This document shows, in pieces, positions 8,908-16,502 of a stretch of 64,000 nt of DNA. Numbering within the stretch: position 1 is the stretch's first letter; the number at the start of each line of letters is the position of its first letter. The stretch is from Sphingobium sp. EM0848 (GTDB taxonomy: Bacteria; Pseudomonadota; Alphaproteobacteria; Sphingomonadales; Sphingomonadaceae), in the NCBI RefSeq assembly GCF_013375555.1, contig NZ_JABXWB010000005.1:1321001-1385000 (forward strand). Direction: 5' to 3'. The notes under the pieces were generated by a model. The model saw only the letters and a list, made by a program, of their open reading frames with translations, ran no database searches and had not been told where the DNA came from. A program made the translations under genes and the position numbers.

Positions 8908-9681
8908 GTGAGCAGGGCAGGGCAAGGCAAGGTGGCAATCGTCACAGGCGGGACGCGGGGAATTGGTGCCGCCATCGTCCGCCGGCTGCTGGAGGAGGGC
9001 TATGATGTCGCCACCTGCGGCCGCACCGCGCCCGAGGCACCGATCGCCGCCGATGGACGCGAGGCGGTATTCGATGCCTGCGATATTCGCGATCCCGCGG
9101 CCGTGGCCGGCTGGATCGCCGCCGTGGCGCAACGCCATGGCCGCATCGACCTGGTCGTCAACAATGCCGGCGGCTCACCTCAGGCCGATGCCGCCACAGC
9201 CAGCGCCCGCTTTTCCGAACGCATATTGCAACTGAACCTGCTCGCGCCCCTCTATGTGGCGCAGGCCGCCTATCCGCATCTGAAGGCGGCGGGCGGTTCG
9301 ATCGTCAATATCGCCAGCGTATCGGCGGTCCGGCCCTCGCCGGGCACGGCCATTTACGGCGCGGCCAAGGCGGGACTGGTCAGCCTGACGACCAGCCTCG
9401 CGCAGGAATGGGGGCCGGAGGTGCGCGTCAACGCGATCATCGTCGGCCTCATTGAAACCGAAACGTCGGAACTGACCTATGGCAGCGAAGGCGCGCAGGA
9501 TCGCATCGCCGCCTCCCTCCCGCTCAAGCGCATGGGCCGCGGGACGGACATTGCCGATGCGGTGCTGTTCCTCGGCTCGCCGGGAGCCGCCTATATCAGC
9601 GGCGCACGGCTCGACGTCCATGGCGGCGGAGAACGGCCGCTGTTCCTGGAAATCGTCAAGCAGGAAGCCGGGCAGGCGTAA
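8908..9681 (+). CDS. Short-chain dehydrogenase/reductase
   Basis: Classical SDR of 257 aa. The Rossmann motif is TGGTRGIG near the N-terminus, NNAGG follows, the catalytic Ser lies in IVNIASVSA and the Tyr/Lys pair in YGAAK. The start is GTG at 8908 because AGGAGAAGG lies just upstream; an in-frame start at 8854 overlaps the operator region. It leads an operon SDR-SnoaL-SDR (8.9-11.0 kb), with 11 and 28 bp between genes. It probably oxidises or reduces an alcohol/ketone on the pathway substrate. The C-terminus (GGGERPLFLEIVKQ) keeps the conserved glycine-rich end of the family. Confidence 0.9.
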   Translation: MSRAGQGKVAIVTGGTRGIGAAIVRRLLEEGYDVATCGRTAPEAPIAADGREAVFDACDIRDPAAVAGWIAAVAQRHGRIDLVVNNAGGSPQADAATASARFSERILQLNLLAPLYVAQAAYPHLKAAGGSIVNIASVSAVRPSPGTAIYGAAKAGLVSLTTSLAQEWGPEVRVNAIIVGLIETETSELTYGSEGAQDRIAASLPLKRMGRGTDIADAVLFLGSPGAAYISGARLDVHGGGERPLFLEIVKQEAGQA

Positions 9682-9692
9682 AGCAAGGAAGC

Positions 9693-10220
9693 ATGGAAAT
9701 GACAGTCACTCTGGAAAGCCTCGCTGCGCGCATCGCCGCGCTGGAGGATATCAATGCCATCCGCCAGCTCAAGGCCCGCTATCTGCGCGCCTGTGACCTC
9801 AAGCAGGTGGACGATCTGCGCGACACGCTGCTGCCGCAGGGGCTGAAGCTGGACTATCAGAATTTCCCCCTGTTCACGGATCGGGAGGCCTTCATCGCCC
9901 TCTTTGAGAGCATGGCCTGTCAGGGCGGCGTCTACGACCTGCATCATGCGGGCAATGCGGATATCGAACTGACGGGGCCGGACGAGGCGCGGGGGCGCTG
10001 GACGCTCAATTTCCGCACCATCATCCTGGGACTGCGCTCCGTGACGCAATTGGTGGTGGAATATGAGGATGTCTACCGCCGCCAGGACGGCCGCTGGTGG
10101 ATCGCGGAATCGGTCAGCCGCATCAGCTCCATGCTGACGGAGGAAATCGCGGAGGACGGTGTGTCCCGCTATCTCGTCTGGGGTGAGGCGCCGCCCGCTC
10201 CGGCGCAGGCCGCTGAATGA
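9693..10220 (+). CDS. SnoaL-like / NTF2-superfamily protein
   Basis: 175-aa NTF2-fold protein. It opens with an AALEDINAIRQLKARYLRACD helix similar to the SnoaL-like proteins at 8262 and 58428 and contains DLHHAGNADIELTG, VEYEDVYRRQDGRWWIAESV. Start ATG follows CAAGGAAG. It sits between two SDR genes on the same strand, which suggests a linked hydration, isomerisation or lyase step. No catalytic residue can be assigned with confidence from sequence alone. Confidence 0.8.
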   Translation: MEMTVTLESLAARIAALEDINAIRQLKARYLRACDLKQVDDLRDTLLPQGLKLDYQNFPLFTDREAFIALFESMACQGGVYDLHHAGNADIELTGPDEARGRWTLNFRTIILGLRSVTQLVVEYEDVYRRQDGRWWIAESVSRISSMLTEEIAEDGVSRYLVWGEAPPAPAQAAE

Positions 10221-10248
10221 AATCCCTGAACAGGCAAGTGAGGATGCA

Positions 10249-11004
10249 ATGATCAATTACGGCATGGACGGCAAGGTTGCGCTGGTTACAGGCGCGGGCG
10301 GCGGCATCGGCCGGGCGGCGGCGCTCGCCTTCGCCCGCTCGGGCGCCGCGGTTCTCGTCAGCGACGTGAACGAGGCGGGTGGCCTGGAAACCGTGGCTCT
10401 GATCGAGGCACAGGGCGGCAAGGCGGCCTGGCAGCAGTGCGACGTCAGCGATGGCGCGCAGGTGAAGGCGATGGTCGCCGCCGCCGTCACGCATTTCGGG
10501 CGGCTGGACTATGCGTTCAACAATGCCGGGATCAACAATCTGGGCCGCGACGAATATGAGGAAGAGGTCTGGGCGAAGGCGATCGGCATCAACCTCAGCG
10601 GCGTGATGCTCTGCATGCGCGAAGAGGCGGAAGTAATGCTGAAGCAGGGTGGCGGCGCGATCGTCAACACGGCCTCCATCAACGGTCTGGTCGGTAATCC
10701 CAGCCAGCCCGGCTATGTCGCGTCCAAGCATGGCGTCGTTGGTCTGACCCGCCACGGAGCGCTGCGCTGGGCAAAGGCTGGCATCCGCGTCAATGCGGTC
10801 TGCCCCGGCGTCATCGAAACCGCGATGACCGCAGCAGTCACCGCCGATCCGCAGCTGCGTACGGTGGTCGAGAGCATGACCCCCATGGGCCGCATGGGCA
10901 AGGCGGAAGAGATCGCTGAAGCGGTGGTCTGGCTCTGCTCCGACGCTGCCAGCTTCGTGACGGGCCATCCGATGGTCGTGGACGGCGCCGCGACGGCAGT
11001 TTGA
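10249..11004 (+). CDS. Short-chain dehydrogenase/reductase
   Basis: Classical SDR of 251 aa: VTGAGGGIGR cofactor loop, FNNAGI, catalytic Ser in NTASINGL, and YVASK active site; it ends with the typical MVVDGAAT segment. The acidic DVNEAG after the second beta strand suggests NAD(H) preference. The ATG at 10249 is preceded by GTGAGGATG; an upstream in-frame start at 10159 would lie inside the SnoaL gene. It is last in the SDR-SnoaL-SDR operon, followed by a long palindrome that can act as terminator. Confidence 0.9.
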   Translation: MINYGMDGKVALVTGAGGGIGRAAALAFARSGAAVLVSDVNEAGGLETVALIEAQGGKAAWQQCDVSDGAQVKAMVAAAVTHFGRLDYAFNNAGINNLGRDEYEEEVWAKAIGINLSGVMLCMREEAEVMLKQGGGAIVNTASINGLVGNPSQPGYVASKHGVVGLTRHGALRWAKAGIRVNAVCPGVIETAMTAAVTADPQLRTVVESMTPMGRMGKAEEIAEAVVWLCSDAASFVTGHPMVVDGAATAV

Positions 11005-11014
11005 CTTTAATGCG

Positions 11015-11046
11015 CCGGGCGGGAGGGAACGTTCCCTCCCGCCCGG
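11015..11046. terminator. 32-bp perfect palindrome, likely bidirectional terminator
   Basis: A perfect palindrome (half-site CCGGGCGGGAGGGAAC) starts 10 bp after the SDR stop and lies just before the convergent small ORF at 11056. There is no T-run, so termination would depend on the very stable stem alone. Confidence 0.5.
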
Positions 11047-11055
11047 TGCGTCGCA

Positions 11056-11310
11056 TCAATCCAGATGCGCGAAATCGAATTGGCTGGACGAGATGATGTC
11101 CACCCGGCCGAAATCGATGAAGCCGCCGCAGCTCTCCATCATCTTTCCCAGATTTTCGGTATATTTTGCTTCGTCCCCGATCGCATCGAAAAAGACCTGG
11201 GGATTGCTCATGGCCTCCAGCGGGAAGCATTTCTCGACAGAGGTGTCATAATCGGGCGCATCTGGACGGCTCGAAAAACCGGTATCGTCTGACGGCTTGA
11301 GGTGATTCAC
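11056..11310 (-). pseudogene. Small ORF, possible 3' remnant of a longer gene
   Basis: An 84-codon frame starting with GTG and lacking a clear ribosome site. The frame stays open for ~10 more codons upstream before a stop near the MFS gene. The encoded segment (CFPLEAMSNPQVFFDAIGDE, then GGFIDFGRVDIISS) looks like the end of a small alpha+beta-barrel protein such as an EthD- or NIPSNAP-like member, but I cannot identify it securely. The adjacent MFS/LysR pair may have replaced the 5' part. Confidence 0.4.
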
Positions 11311-11343
11311 TGCCCGGGCGCGGCAGCGGAGGAAGAATTGGCA

Positions 11344-12528
11344 TTAATGGCCTGTTTCAAAGCTCGGGGCAGGCCCTCGCGACATTACACTGCGCATGTT
11401 GAGCAGTACTGCCGCTAGGCCGATCGCCGAAGTCGCGGCACCCGCGATCGCCACTGCCGGATAGCCAAGCCCGCTTGCGATTACACCACCGCCCAAAGCC
11501 GCACCAAAGGCATTGCCCAGATTGAAAGCGCCGATGTTGACCGCCGATGCGAGATTAGGGGCGTCGGCCGCAGCGGTCATCACGCGCAGCTGGAGGGGCG
11601 GCACCAGGGCGAAGCTGGCAACGCCCCATAGGAAGATCAATACTGCGCTGGCTATAGCGTTACCCATGAGGAAAGCGAATGCGATCAGGATCGCCGAAAG
11701 CGATGCGAGCGTTGCGGCAAGGGTCAGATCGACCGAGCGATCGGCATAGTGCCCGCCCAACCAGTTGCCGACGGTAAGACCAACCCCATAGGTGACCAGC
11801 ATCGCCGTCACAAAAGCGAGCGATGCATGGGTCGCGTCGTGAAGAATGGGCGCGATATAGGTGAACACGGTGAACATCGCGCTCGACCCGATGACGGTGA
11901 GTGCAAGCGCTCCAAGGACGACCGGTCGGAGGAGGACGCGAACCTCGGCCAGAGCATTTCCGCCCTGCGCGGCGGGTAGGACGGGAAGGGTGAGACGTAA
12001 TGCGGTGATAGTGGCCACGCCAAGCCCCGCAATGCCCCAGAAGGACGCGCGCCAGCCGAGATGTTCCCCTACCCAGGTCGCCAGTGGAACTCCAACGACA
12101 TTGGCGATCGTCAGCCCCATGAACATGGCGGCGACTGCGCCTGCCTGGCGCTGTGGCGGCACCAGGCTTGCAGCCACGATCGATCCGACGCCGAAGAAGG
12201 CGCCGTGATTGAAGGAAGTGAGCACGCGTGCGGCGAGCAACATGCCGTAGCTGTCCGACATCGCGGCCAGAAGGTTGCCGAGCGTGAAGATGCCGGCAAG
12301 GCCGATCAGCAAGGTCCGTCGCGGCATCCGACCTGTGGTCAACGTCATAAGGGGTGCGCCGATCATCACGCCAAGCGCATAGGCGCTGATCAGGAGGCCC
12401 GCACCCGGTATCGACACCCCCAGATCCCGCGCGATGACCGGGAGCAGGCCCATCGGAGCAAATTCTGTAACGCCGATGCCGAATGCGCCGATTGCGAGGG
12501 CCAAAAGGCCGGAATTCAACTTGATCAT
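11344..12528 (-). CDS. MFS transporter, sugar-efflux/AraJ type
   Basis: Inner-membrane protein of 394 aa with 12 predicted hydrophobic segments. The N-terminal half has the DHA1 hallmarks: FGIGVTEFAPMGLLPVIARDLG in helix 1 and GRMPRRTLLIG in the 2-3 loop. Start ATG 12528 (MIKLNSG) is preceded by AGGGAAG; an in-frame start at 12585 is less likely. It is divergent from the LysR regulator at 12614, a pairing that usually means drug- or metabolite-induced efflux. The substrate is unknown; proteins of this type export sugars, arabinose-like compounds or chloramphenicol. Confidence 0.85.
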   Translation of the reverse strand: MIKLNSGLLALAIGAFGIGVTEFAPMGLLPVIARDLGVSIPGAGLLISAYALGVMIGAPLMTLTTGRMPRRTLLIGLAGIFTLGNLLAAMSDSYGMLLAARVLTSFNHGAFFGVGSIVAASLVPPQRQAGAVAAMFMGLTIANVVGVPLATWVGEHLGWRASFWGIAGLGVATITALRLTLPVLPAAQGGNALAEVRVLLRPVVLGALALTVIGSSAMFTVFTYIAPILHDATHASLAFVTAMLVTYGVGLTVGNWLGGHYADRSVDLTLAATLASLSAILIAFAFLMGNAIASAVLIFLWGVASFALVPPLQLRVMTAAADAPNLASAVNIGAFNLGNAFGAALGGGVIASGLGYPAVAIAGAATSAIGLAAVLLNMRSVMSRGPAPSFETGH

Positions 12529-12613
12529 GGGACTTCCCTGAAACCTTCCATCAGACGCTTGATATTCCGGTGCATAGATGATCATGAAAGCGGCGGCTGA
12601 TTAGAGGGGCTGG

Positions 12614-13534
12614 ATGCGAAAGATTTTTGCTATGGACGCAAAATTGGTCAATGAAGATCGTGCACGATCCCTGGCGCTCTTCGCCACGGTGCTGGACATG
12701 GGGAGCTTCTCCGCCGCCGGCCGCGCTCTTGGGCTCAGTCCTTCCGCGGTGAGCCGCGCCATCGATCGGATCGAAGCACGACTGGGTGTGCGGTTGCTGT
12801 TGCGGACGACGCGCCTGCTGACGCCGACAGCGGAGGGGCAGGCCTATTTGCAGGCAGCGCGGCGCATCCTCGCGGATCTCGACGAGGCTGAGCAGTCAAT
12901 CTCGGATCAGGGCACGCCGCGCGGGCGACTGCGGGTGAGCGCGTCCCTGGCGCACGGTCGGCTCTGCGTCGTGCCATTATTGAGCGCCTTTCTCGACCTT
13001 TATCCGAACGTCTTGATTGATATCGCGCTGACTGACACGACAGTGGATATCGCCGCTGGTCAGGCTGACGTCGCGATCCGCTTCGGGCCGCTCTCGGACA
13101 GCAGCCTGACCGCGCGGAAACTGGGTGATAATGGCAGAGTTATCGTGGCGTCGCCCGATTACCTCACCCGGCACGGCACTCCGAGCGCTCCAGAGGAGCT
13201 GCACGATCATAATTGCCTGAACTTCAATTTTCGCCGCGCTGAGCCGGTGTGGCCTTTCCGACGCGATGGGCAGGATTTCGCTTTGTCGGTGAAAGGGACG
13301 ATTGAAGCCAATAACGGCGAAACACTTGGTCAACTTGCGGCCGCCGGTGTCGGCATCGCGCGCGTCGGCGCCTTCAGTGTCGCGGAGGAACTGGCTGATG
13401 GCAGGCTGGTGCCGATCCTGGAAGAATTTAATCCGGGCGATATTGAGCAGATTCACGCAGTCTTCGTCGGTGGCGCAAATACGCCCGCGCGCGTGCGCGT
13501 TTTTGTCGATTTCTTGGCTGCCAATCTTGGTTGA
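12614..13534 (+). CDS. LysR-family transcriptional regulator
   Basis: 306-aa LTTR: N-terminal winged helix-turn-helix (MGSFSAAGRALGLSPSAVSR, residues ~25-60) and a C-terminal effector domain with two alpha/beta lobes (RVSASLAHGRLCVVPLL to the end). ATG 12614 is preceded by GAGGGG; ATG 12632 is an alternative. The gene is divergent from the MFS exporter with an 85-bp gap, so it very probably controls it. The variant HTH and ADVAIRFGPLSDSSLTARKLG belong to the large CrgA/AaeR-like subgroup. Confidence 0.88.
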   Translation: MRKIFAMDAKLVNEDRARSLALFATVLDMGSFSAAGRALGLSPSAVSRAIDRIEARLGVRLLLRTTRLLTPTAEGQAYLQAARRILADLDEAEQSISDQGTPRGRLRVSASLAHGRLCVVPLLSAFLDLYPNVLIDIALTDTTVDIAAGQADVAIRFGPLSDSSLTARKLGDNGRVIVASPDYLTRHGTPSAPEELHDHNCLNFNFRRAEPVWPFRRDGQDFALSVKGTIEANNGETLGQLAAAGVGIARVGAFSVAEELADGRLVPILEEFNPGDIEQIHAVFVGGANTPARVRVFVDFLAANLG

Positions 13535-13630
13535 GTGAGCCGGACACGGCTTCATTGGTCGTGTGGCAGTAACGGACCAGCTGCTTATGGGAACATGGCT
13601 TCGGCCATTAAATGGCCGACAGGGCTTGCT

Positions 13631-13657
13631 GGCGGCGGGGTCAGATGCCCCGCCGCC
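13631..13657. terminator. GC-rich hairpin between convergent LysR and MFS genes
   Basis: Perfect 10-bp stem GGCGGCGGGG/CCCCGCCGCC with a 7-nt loop, 12 bp beyond the stop of the Fsr-like gene. A second smaller hairpin, CGGCCAT/ATGGCCG, lies at about 13604-13621. Neither has a clear T-run. Confidence 0.5.
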
Positions 13658-13669
13658 CGTTACGACGGG

Positions 13670-14875
13670 TTATTTCGATTTAGGATCGGGCAACAGGATG
13701 GCTAACAACCCTATGGCGGGCAGGAAGGCGCAGATCGCATAGACCATCTCTATCCCGCTGCGGTCGGCGACTTCGCCCAGCACCGCCGCGCCCACGCCGC
13801 CCATGCCGAAGGAGAAGCCGAAGAAAAGGCCGGAGATCATGCCGATCTTGCCCGGCACCAGATCCTGCGCGAACACCACGATCGCGGGGAAAGCAGAGGC
13901 GAGGATCAGGCCTATCACTACCGTCAGCGGTCCGGTCCAGAACAGGCTGGCGTGCGGCAGAAGCAGCGTGAAGGGCAGGGCGCCGAGGATTGAGAACCAG
14001 ATCACATATTTTCGCCCGAACCGGTCGCCCAGCGGCCCGCCCGCGATGGTGCCCACGGCCACCGCGCCGAGAAAGGCAAACAGGTGCAGCTGCGCCACCT
14101 CGACCGACACGCCGAAACGGTGAATCAGGTAGAAGGTGAAGTAGCTGGTGAGGCTGGCCAGATAGACGTACTTGGAAAAGATCAGCGCCAGCAGCACCGC
14201 GATCCCGCCCAGCACCTTGCCGCGCGGCAGGGTGACTAACGCCTTCGCGCCGCTCTTTCCGGTGGACAGGCGGGCGAGGCCGTGATGGCGGTACCATTGG
14301 CCGACATTCCACAGGATTGCGCAGGATAGCAGTGCCAGCATAGCGAAGAAGGCGAGGCTCGACTGGCCCCAACGCATAACGACAATGGCGGCCGCCAGCG
14401 GTCCCAGCGCTGAGCCGGCATTGCCGCCGACCTGGAACATCGACTGCGCCAGCCCGTGTCTGCGACCTGCGGCCATGCGCGCGACGCGCGAGGATTCCGG
14501 ATGGAAGACCGAAGACCCCATGCCCAACAGCGATGCACCCACCAGCAGCAGGCCATAGCTATGCGCCACCGATAGCACGACGAGTCCCGCTAGCGAAAAG
14601 ACTGTGCCGCCGGGCAGCGCGAGTGGCGTGGGCCGCTTGTCGGCGTACAGGCCGATCAAGGGCTGCAAGATTGAAGCTGTCATTTGATAGACGAAGGTCA
14701 CTAGCCCGATCTGGCTGAACGAAAGGCCCAGTTCCGCCTTGAGGTCGGGATAGATGGCCGGCAGCAGCGATTGCAACATGTCATTGATGAGGTGGCAGGC
14801 GCTGATCGCCGCGATGATCCCGAAGACCGTGGTTTCCCCGGCGGGTGGAAGTGAGGCGGCTCTGGTGGCGTTCAT
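13670..14875 (-). CDS. fsr: MFS transporter, fosmidomycin-resistance (Fsr) family
   Basis: 401-aa inner-membrane exporter. Diagnostic family blocks are ISACHLINDMLQSLLPAIYP in helix 1, GLYADKRP in the loop, and SSVFHPESSRVARMAAG with GLAQSMFQVGGNAGSALGP. Such proteins export fosmidomycin and related compounds. The start is ATG 14875 (MNATRAAS) with an AGGA site; a start at 14932 would extend it without support. It is divergent from an AraC-type regulator (97-bp gap), which probably controls it. Two GC-rich hairpins follow the gene. The true substrate in this organism is unknown. Confidence 0.88.
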   Translation of the reverse strand: MNATRAASLPPAGETTVFGIIAAISACHLINDMLQSLLPAIYPDLKAELGLSFSQIGLVTFVYQMTASILQPLIGLYADKRPTPLALPGGTVFSLAGLVVLSVAHSYGLLLVGASLLGMGSSVFHPESSRVARMAAGRRHGLAQSMFQVGGNAGSALGPLAAAIVVMRWGQSSLAFFAMLALLSCAILWNVGQWYRHHGLARLSTGKSGAKALVTLPRGKVLGGIAVLLALIFSKYVYLASLTSYFTFYLIHRFGVSVEVAQLHLFAFLGAVAVGTIAGGPLGDRFGRKYVIWFSILGALPFTLLLPHASLFWTGPLTVVIGLILASAFPAIVVFAQDLVPGKIGMISGLFFGFSFGMGGVGAAVLGEVADRSGIEMVYAICAFLPAIGLLAILLPDPKSK

Positions 14876-14971
14876 GGTGTTTCCGTTCCTGATGACGGCC
14901 CCCGCTATAAGCCCTCCCACCATGGCCCGCATTCCATTATGGGTCTTTTACTTTTGTGATTGGGACAACGC

Positions 14972-15742
14972 ATGCGCTGGAATGACCCCGCCTCTGTCGA
15001 GCATATTGATCGGCCCATTATCGGCGTCGGAAACGAATATCCGCCTGCCTTCGAACTGGACTGGCATGAACATCGGCGCGGGCAGCTCCTCTATGCCGCA
15101 CGGGGCGTGGTGGTGGTCAGCACAGCGCATGGCGCCTGGATCGCGCCGCCGGAGCGGGCAGTCTGGACACCGGGCGGCTGTCCGCACGCTGTCAGGATGA
15201 TCGGTGCTGTCAGTACGCGTAGTGTCCTGATTGAAGCGGGCGCCGAGGGGGCGCTGGGTGAAAGCAACAAGGTCATCCAGGTGTCGCCGCTGCTTCGCAG
15301 TCTGCTCGAAGCGGCTTGCGACATTCCGCCTGAATATGATCGCGGTGGGCGGGATGGTAAGCTGATGGCTCTGCTCCTCGCAGAACTAGCCGCTGCGCCC
15401 ACCGTTCCGCTGGCCGTGCCCTTCCCACAGACGTCCGCAATGGCTGCACGCTGTCAAGCTTTTCTGGCGCAGCCCACGCCGCATGACAGCATCGACCAGT
15501 GGAGCGCCGAGCTTGGCATGGGACGGCGGGCTTTCACCCGCGCCTTTCGACGGGAAACGGGGCTCAGCTTTGGCGCATGGCGTCAACAGGCCTGCATATT
15601 GGTCGCCCTGCCAAGGTTGGCGGAGGGCGAGGCCGTCACGACCATCGCCTTCGATCTGGGTTATGACAGCGCAGCGGCGTTCACGACGATGTTCAAGCGG
15701 CGTGTCGGTGTCTCACCCAGCAGATACAAGCCGAGCGTTTGA
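14972..15742 (+). CDS. AraC-family regulator with cupin-like sensor
   Basis: 256-aa regulator. N-terminal cupin domain (ELDWHEHRRGQLLYAARGVV) binds the effector; the C-terminal AraC DNA-binding domain (about residues 160-256) carries both HTHs, including MGRRAFTRAFRRETG and IAFDLGYDSAAAFTTMFKRR. The start is the ATG at 14972; a TTG 12 bp upstream is in frame. Divergence from the Fsr-like exporter indicates control of that gene, a common genetic pairing in Proteobacteria. Confidence 0.87.
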   Translation: MRWNDPASVEHIDRPIIGVGNEYPPAFELDWHEHRRGQLLYAARGVVVVSTAHGAWIAPPERAVWTPGGCPHAVRMIGAVSTRSVLIEAGAEGALGESNKVIQVSPLLRSLLEAACDIPPEYDRGGRDGKLMALLLAELAAAPTVPLAVPFPQTSAMAARCQAFLAQPTPHDSIDQWSAELGMGRRAFTRAFRRETGLSFGAWRQQACILVALPRLAEGEAVTTIAFDLGYDSAAAFTTMFKRRVGVSPSRYKPSV

Positions 15743-15934
15743 GGCGCTTCGCTTTGGCCTGAACCGAGGTCCGTTCCCAGGAGATCAATTGCACGCATCG
15801 AATGGCGATAATGGGTTGTTTCCTCCCGATGGCTACAGCGATATCGGAAGTGATCACGTGACCGCCAGCGATTTACGGTCTCAGACTTCATGAATACTAG
15901 AAGGAAGTCTGGCGTGGGCACCGAGCATTCCCGT

Positions 15935-16390
15935 TTAGGCCTCCTGTCTGGCTTCAATTCGGGCGAGGCTGACCGTAAAACCGCAGCGCACGCCTGTATC
16001 GAGGTTGAATTCCTGATACCGCTGGAACAGACCGCCCAGATACCGGTCGATTTCGGCCTGCGTATAATCAAGAGAGTGCACGCTGTTGTAGCCGTGCTGG
16101 ATGGCACGATCCATCGCGACCTCTCCATCAGAGACGTTGAAAAATACACTCATAACGCCTTCTCCGTGGGTCGCGATGAAGCCCGTTACCGCGCTGCTGT
16201 CCTCTCTGCCGGGGAGCGGTGCGCACAACTCGATCCCGGCATCCCATGCGATAGACACGGCTATGCCGAACGGTTCTCCGGTCCAATGCGCGTCCACGAA
16301 AGTAGCGCCGAGCAGGTCGTGATATTTCTTCTTGGCACTTTCCAGATCGTGGACGGCGATCATGATACGATTTACTCCATTGACGGTCAT
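15935..16390 (-). CDS. VOC-family (glyoxalase/dioxygenase fold) protein
   Basis: 151-aa protein with paired beta-alpha-beta-beta-beta units. NRIMIAVHDLESAKKKYHDLLG is the usual VOC opening, and the second unit has VFFNVSDGEVAMDRAIQHGY. Ligand residues are not obvious: the first-strand His found in extradiol dioxygenases and glyoxalases is Met here (RIMIAV). The start is ATG 16390 with AGGGGG 7 nt upstream; a GTG lies 6 bp further. It stands alone between the AraC gene and the flavoprotein. It could be a lyase, an epimerase or a binding protein. Confidence 0.75.
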   Translation of the reverse strand: MTVNGVNRIMIAVHDLESAKKKYHDLLGATFVDAHWTGEPFGIAVSIAWDAGIELCAPLPGREDSSAVTGFIATHGEGVMSVFFNVSDGEVAMDRAIQHGYNSVHSLDYTQAEIDRYLGGLFQRYQEFNLDTGVRCGFTVSLARIEARQEA

Positions 16391-16502
16391 AAACACCCCC
16401 TATGTTGAACCTCGAATACGGATATGTAACGTTCGTTCGCAAGCATATTAGGACAGGGTATGCATGCGGGCGGATTGTTCCGGCGGGGCACCTTGAGTCC
16501 CG

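Noticed and set aside
15743..15934. Possible small gene between AraC and VOC genes
   Set aside because: Short frames there overlap the VOC gene in antisense and have no ribosome site.
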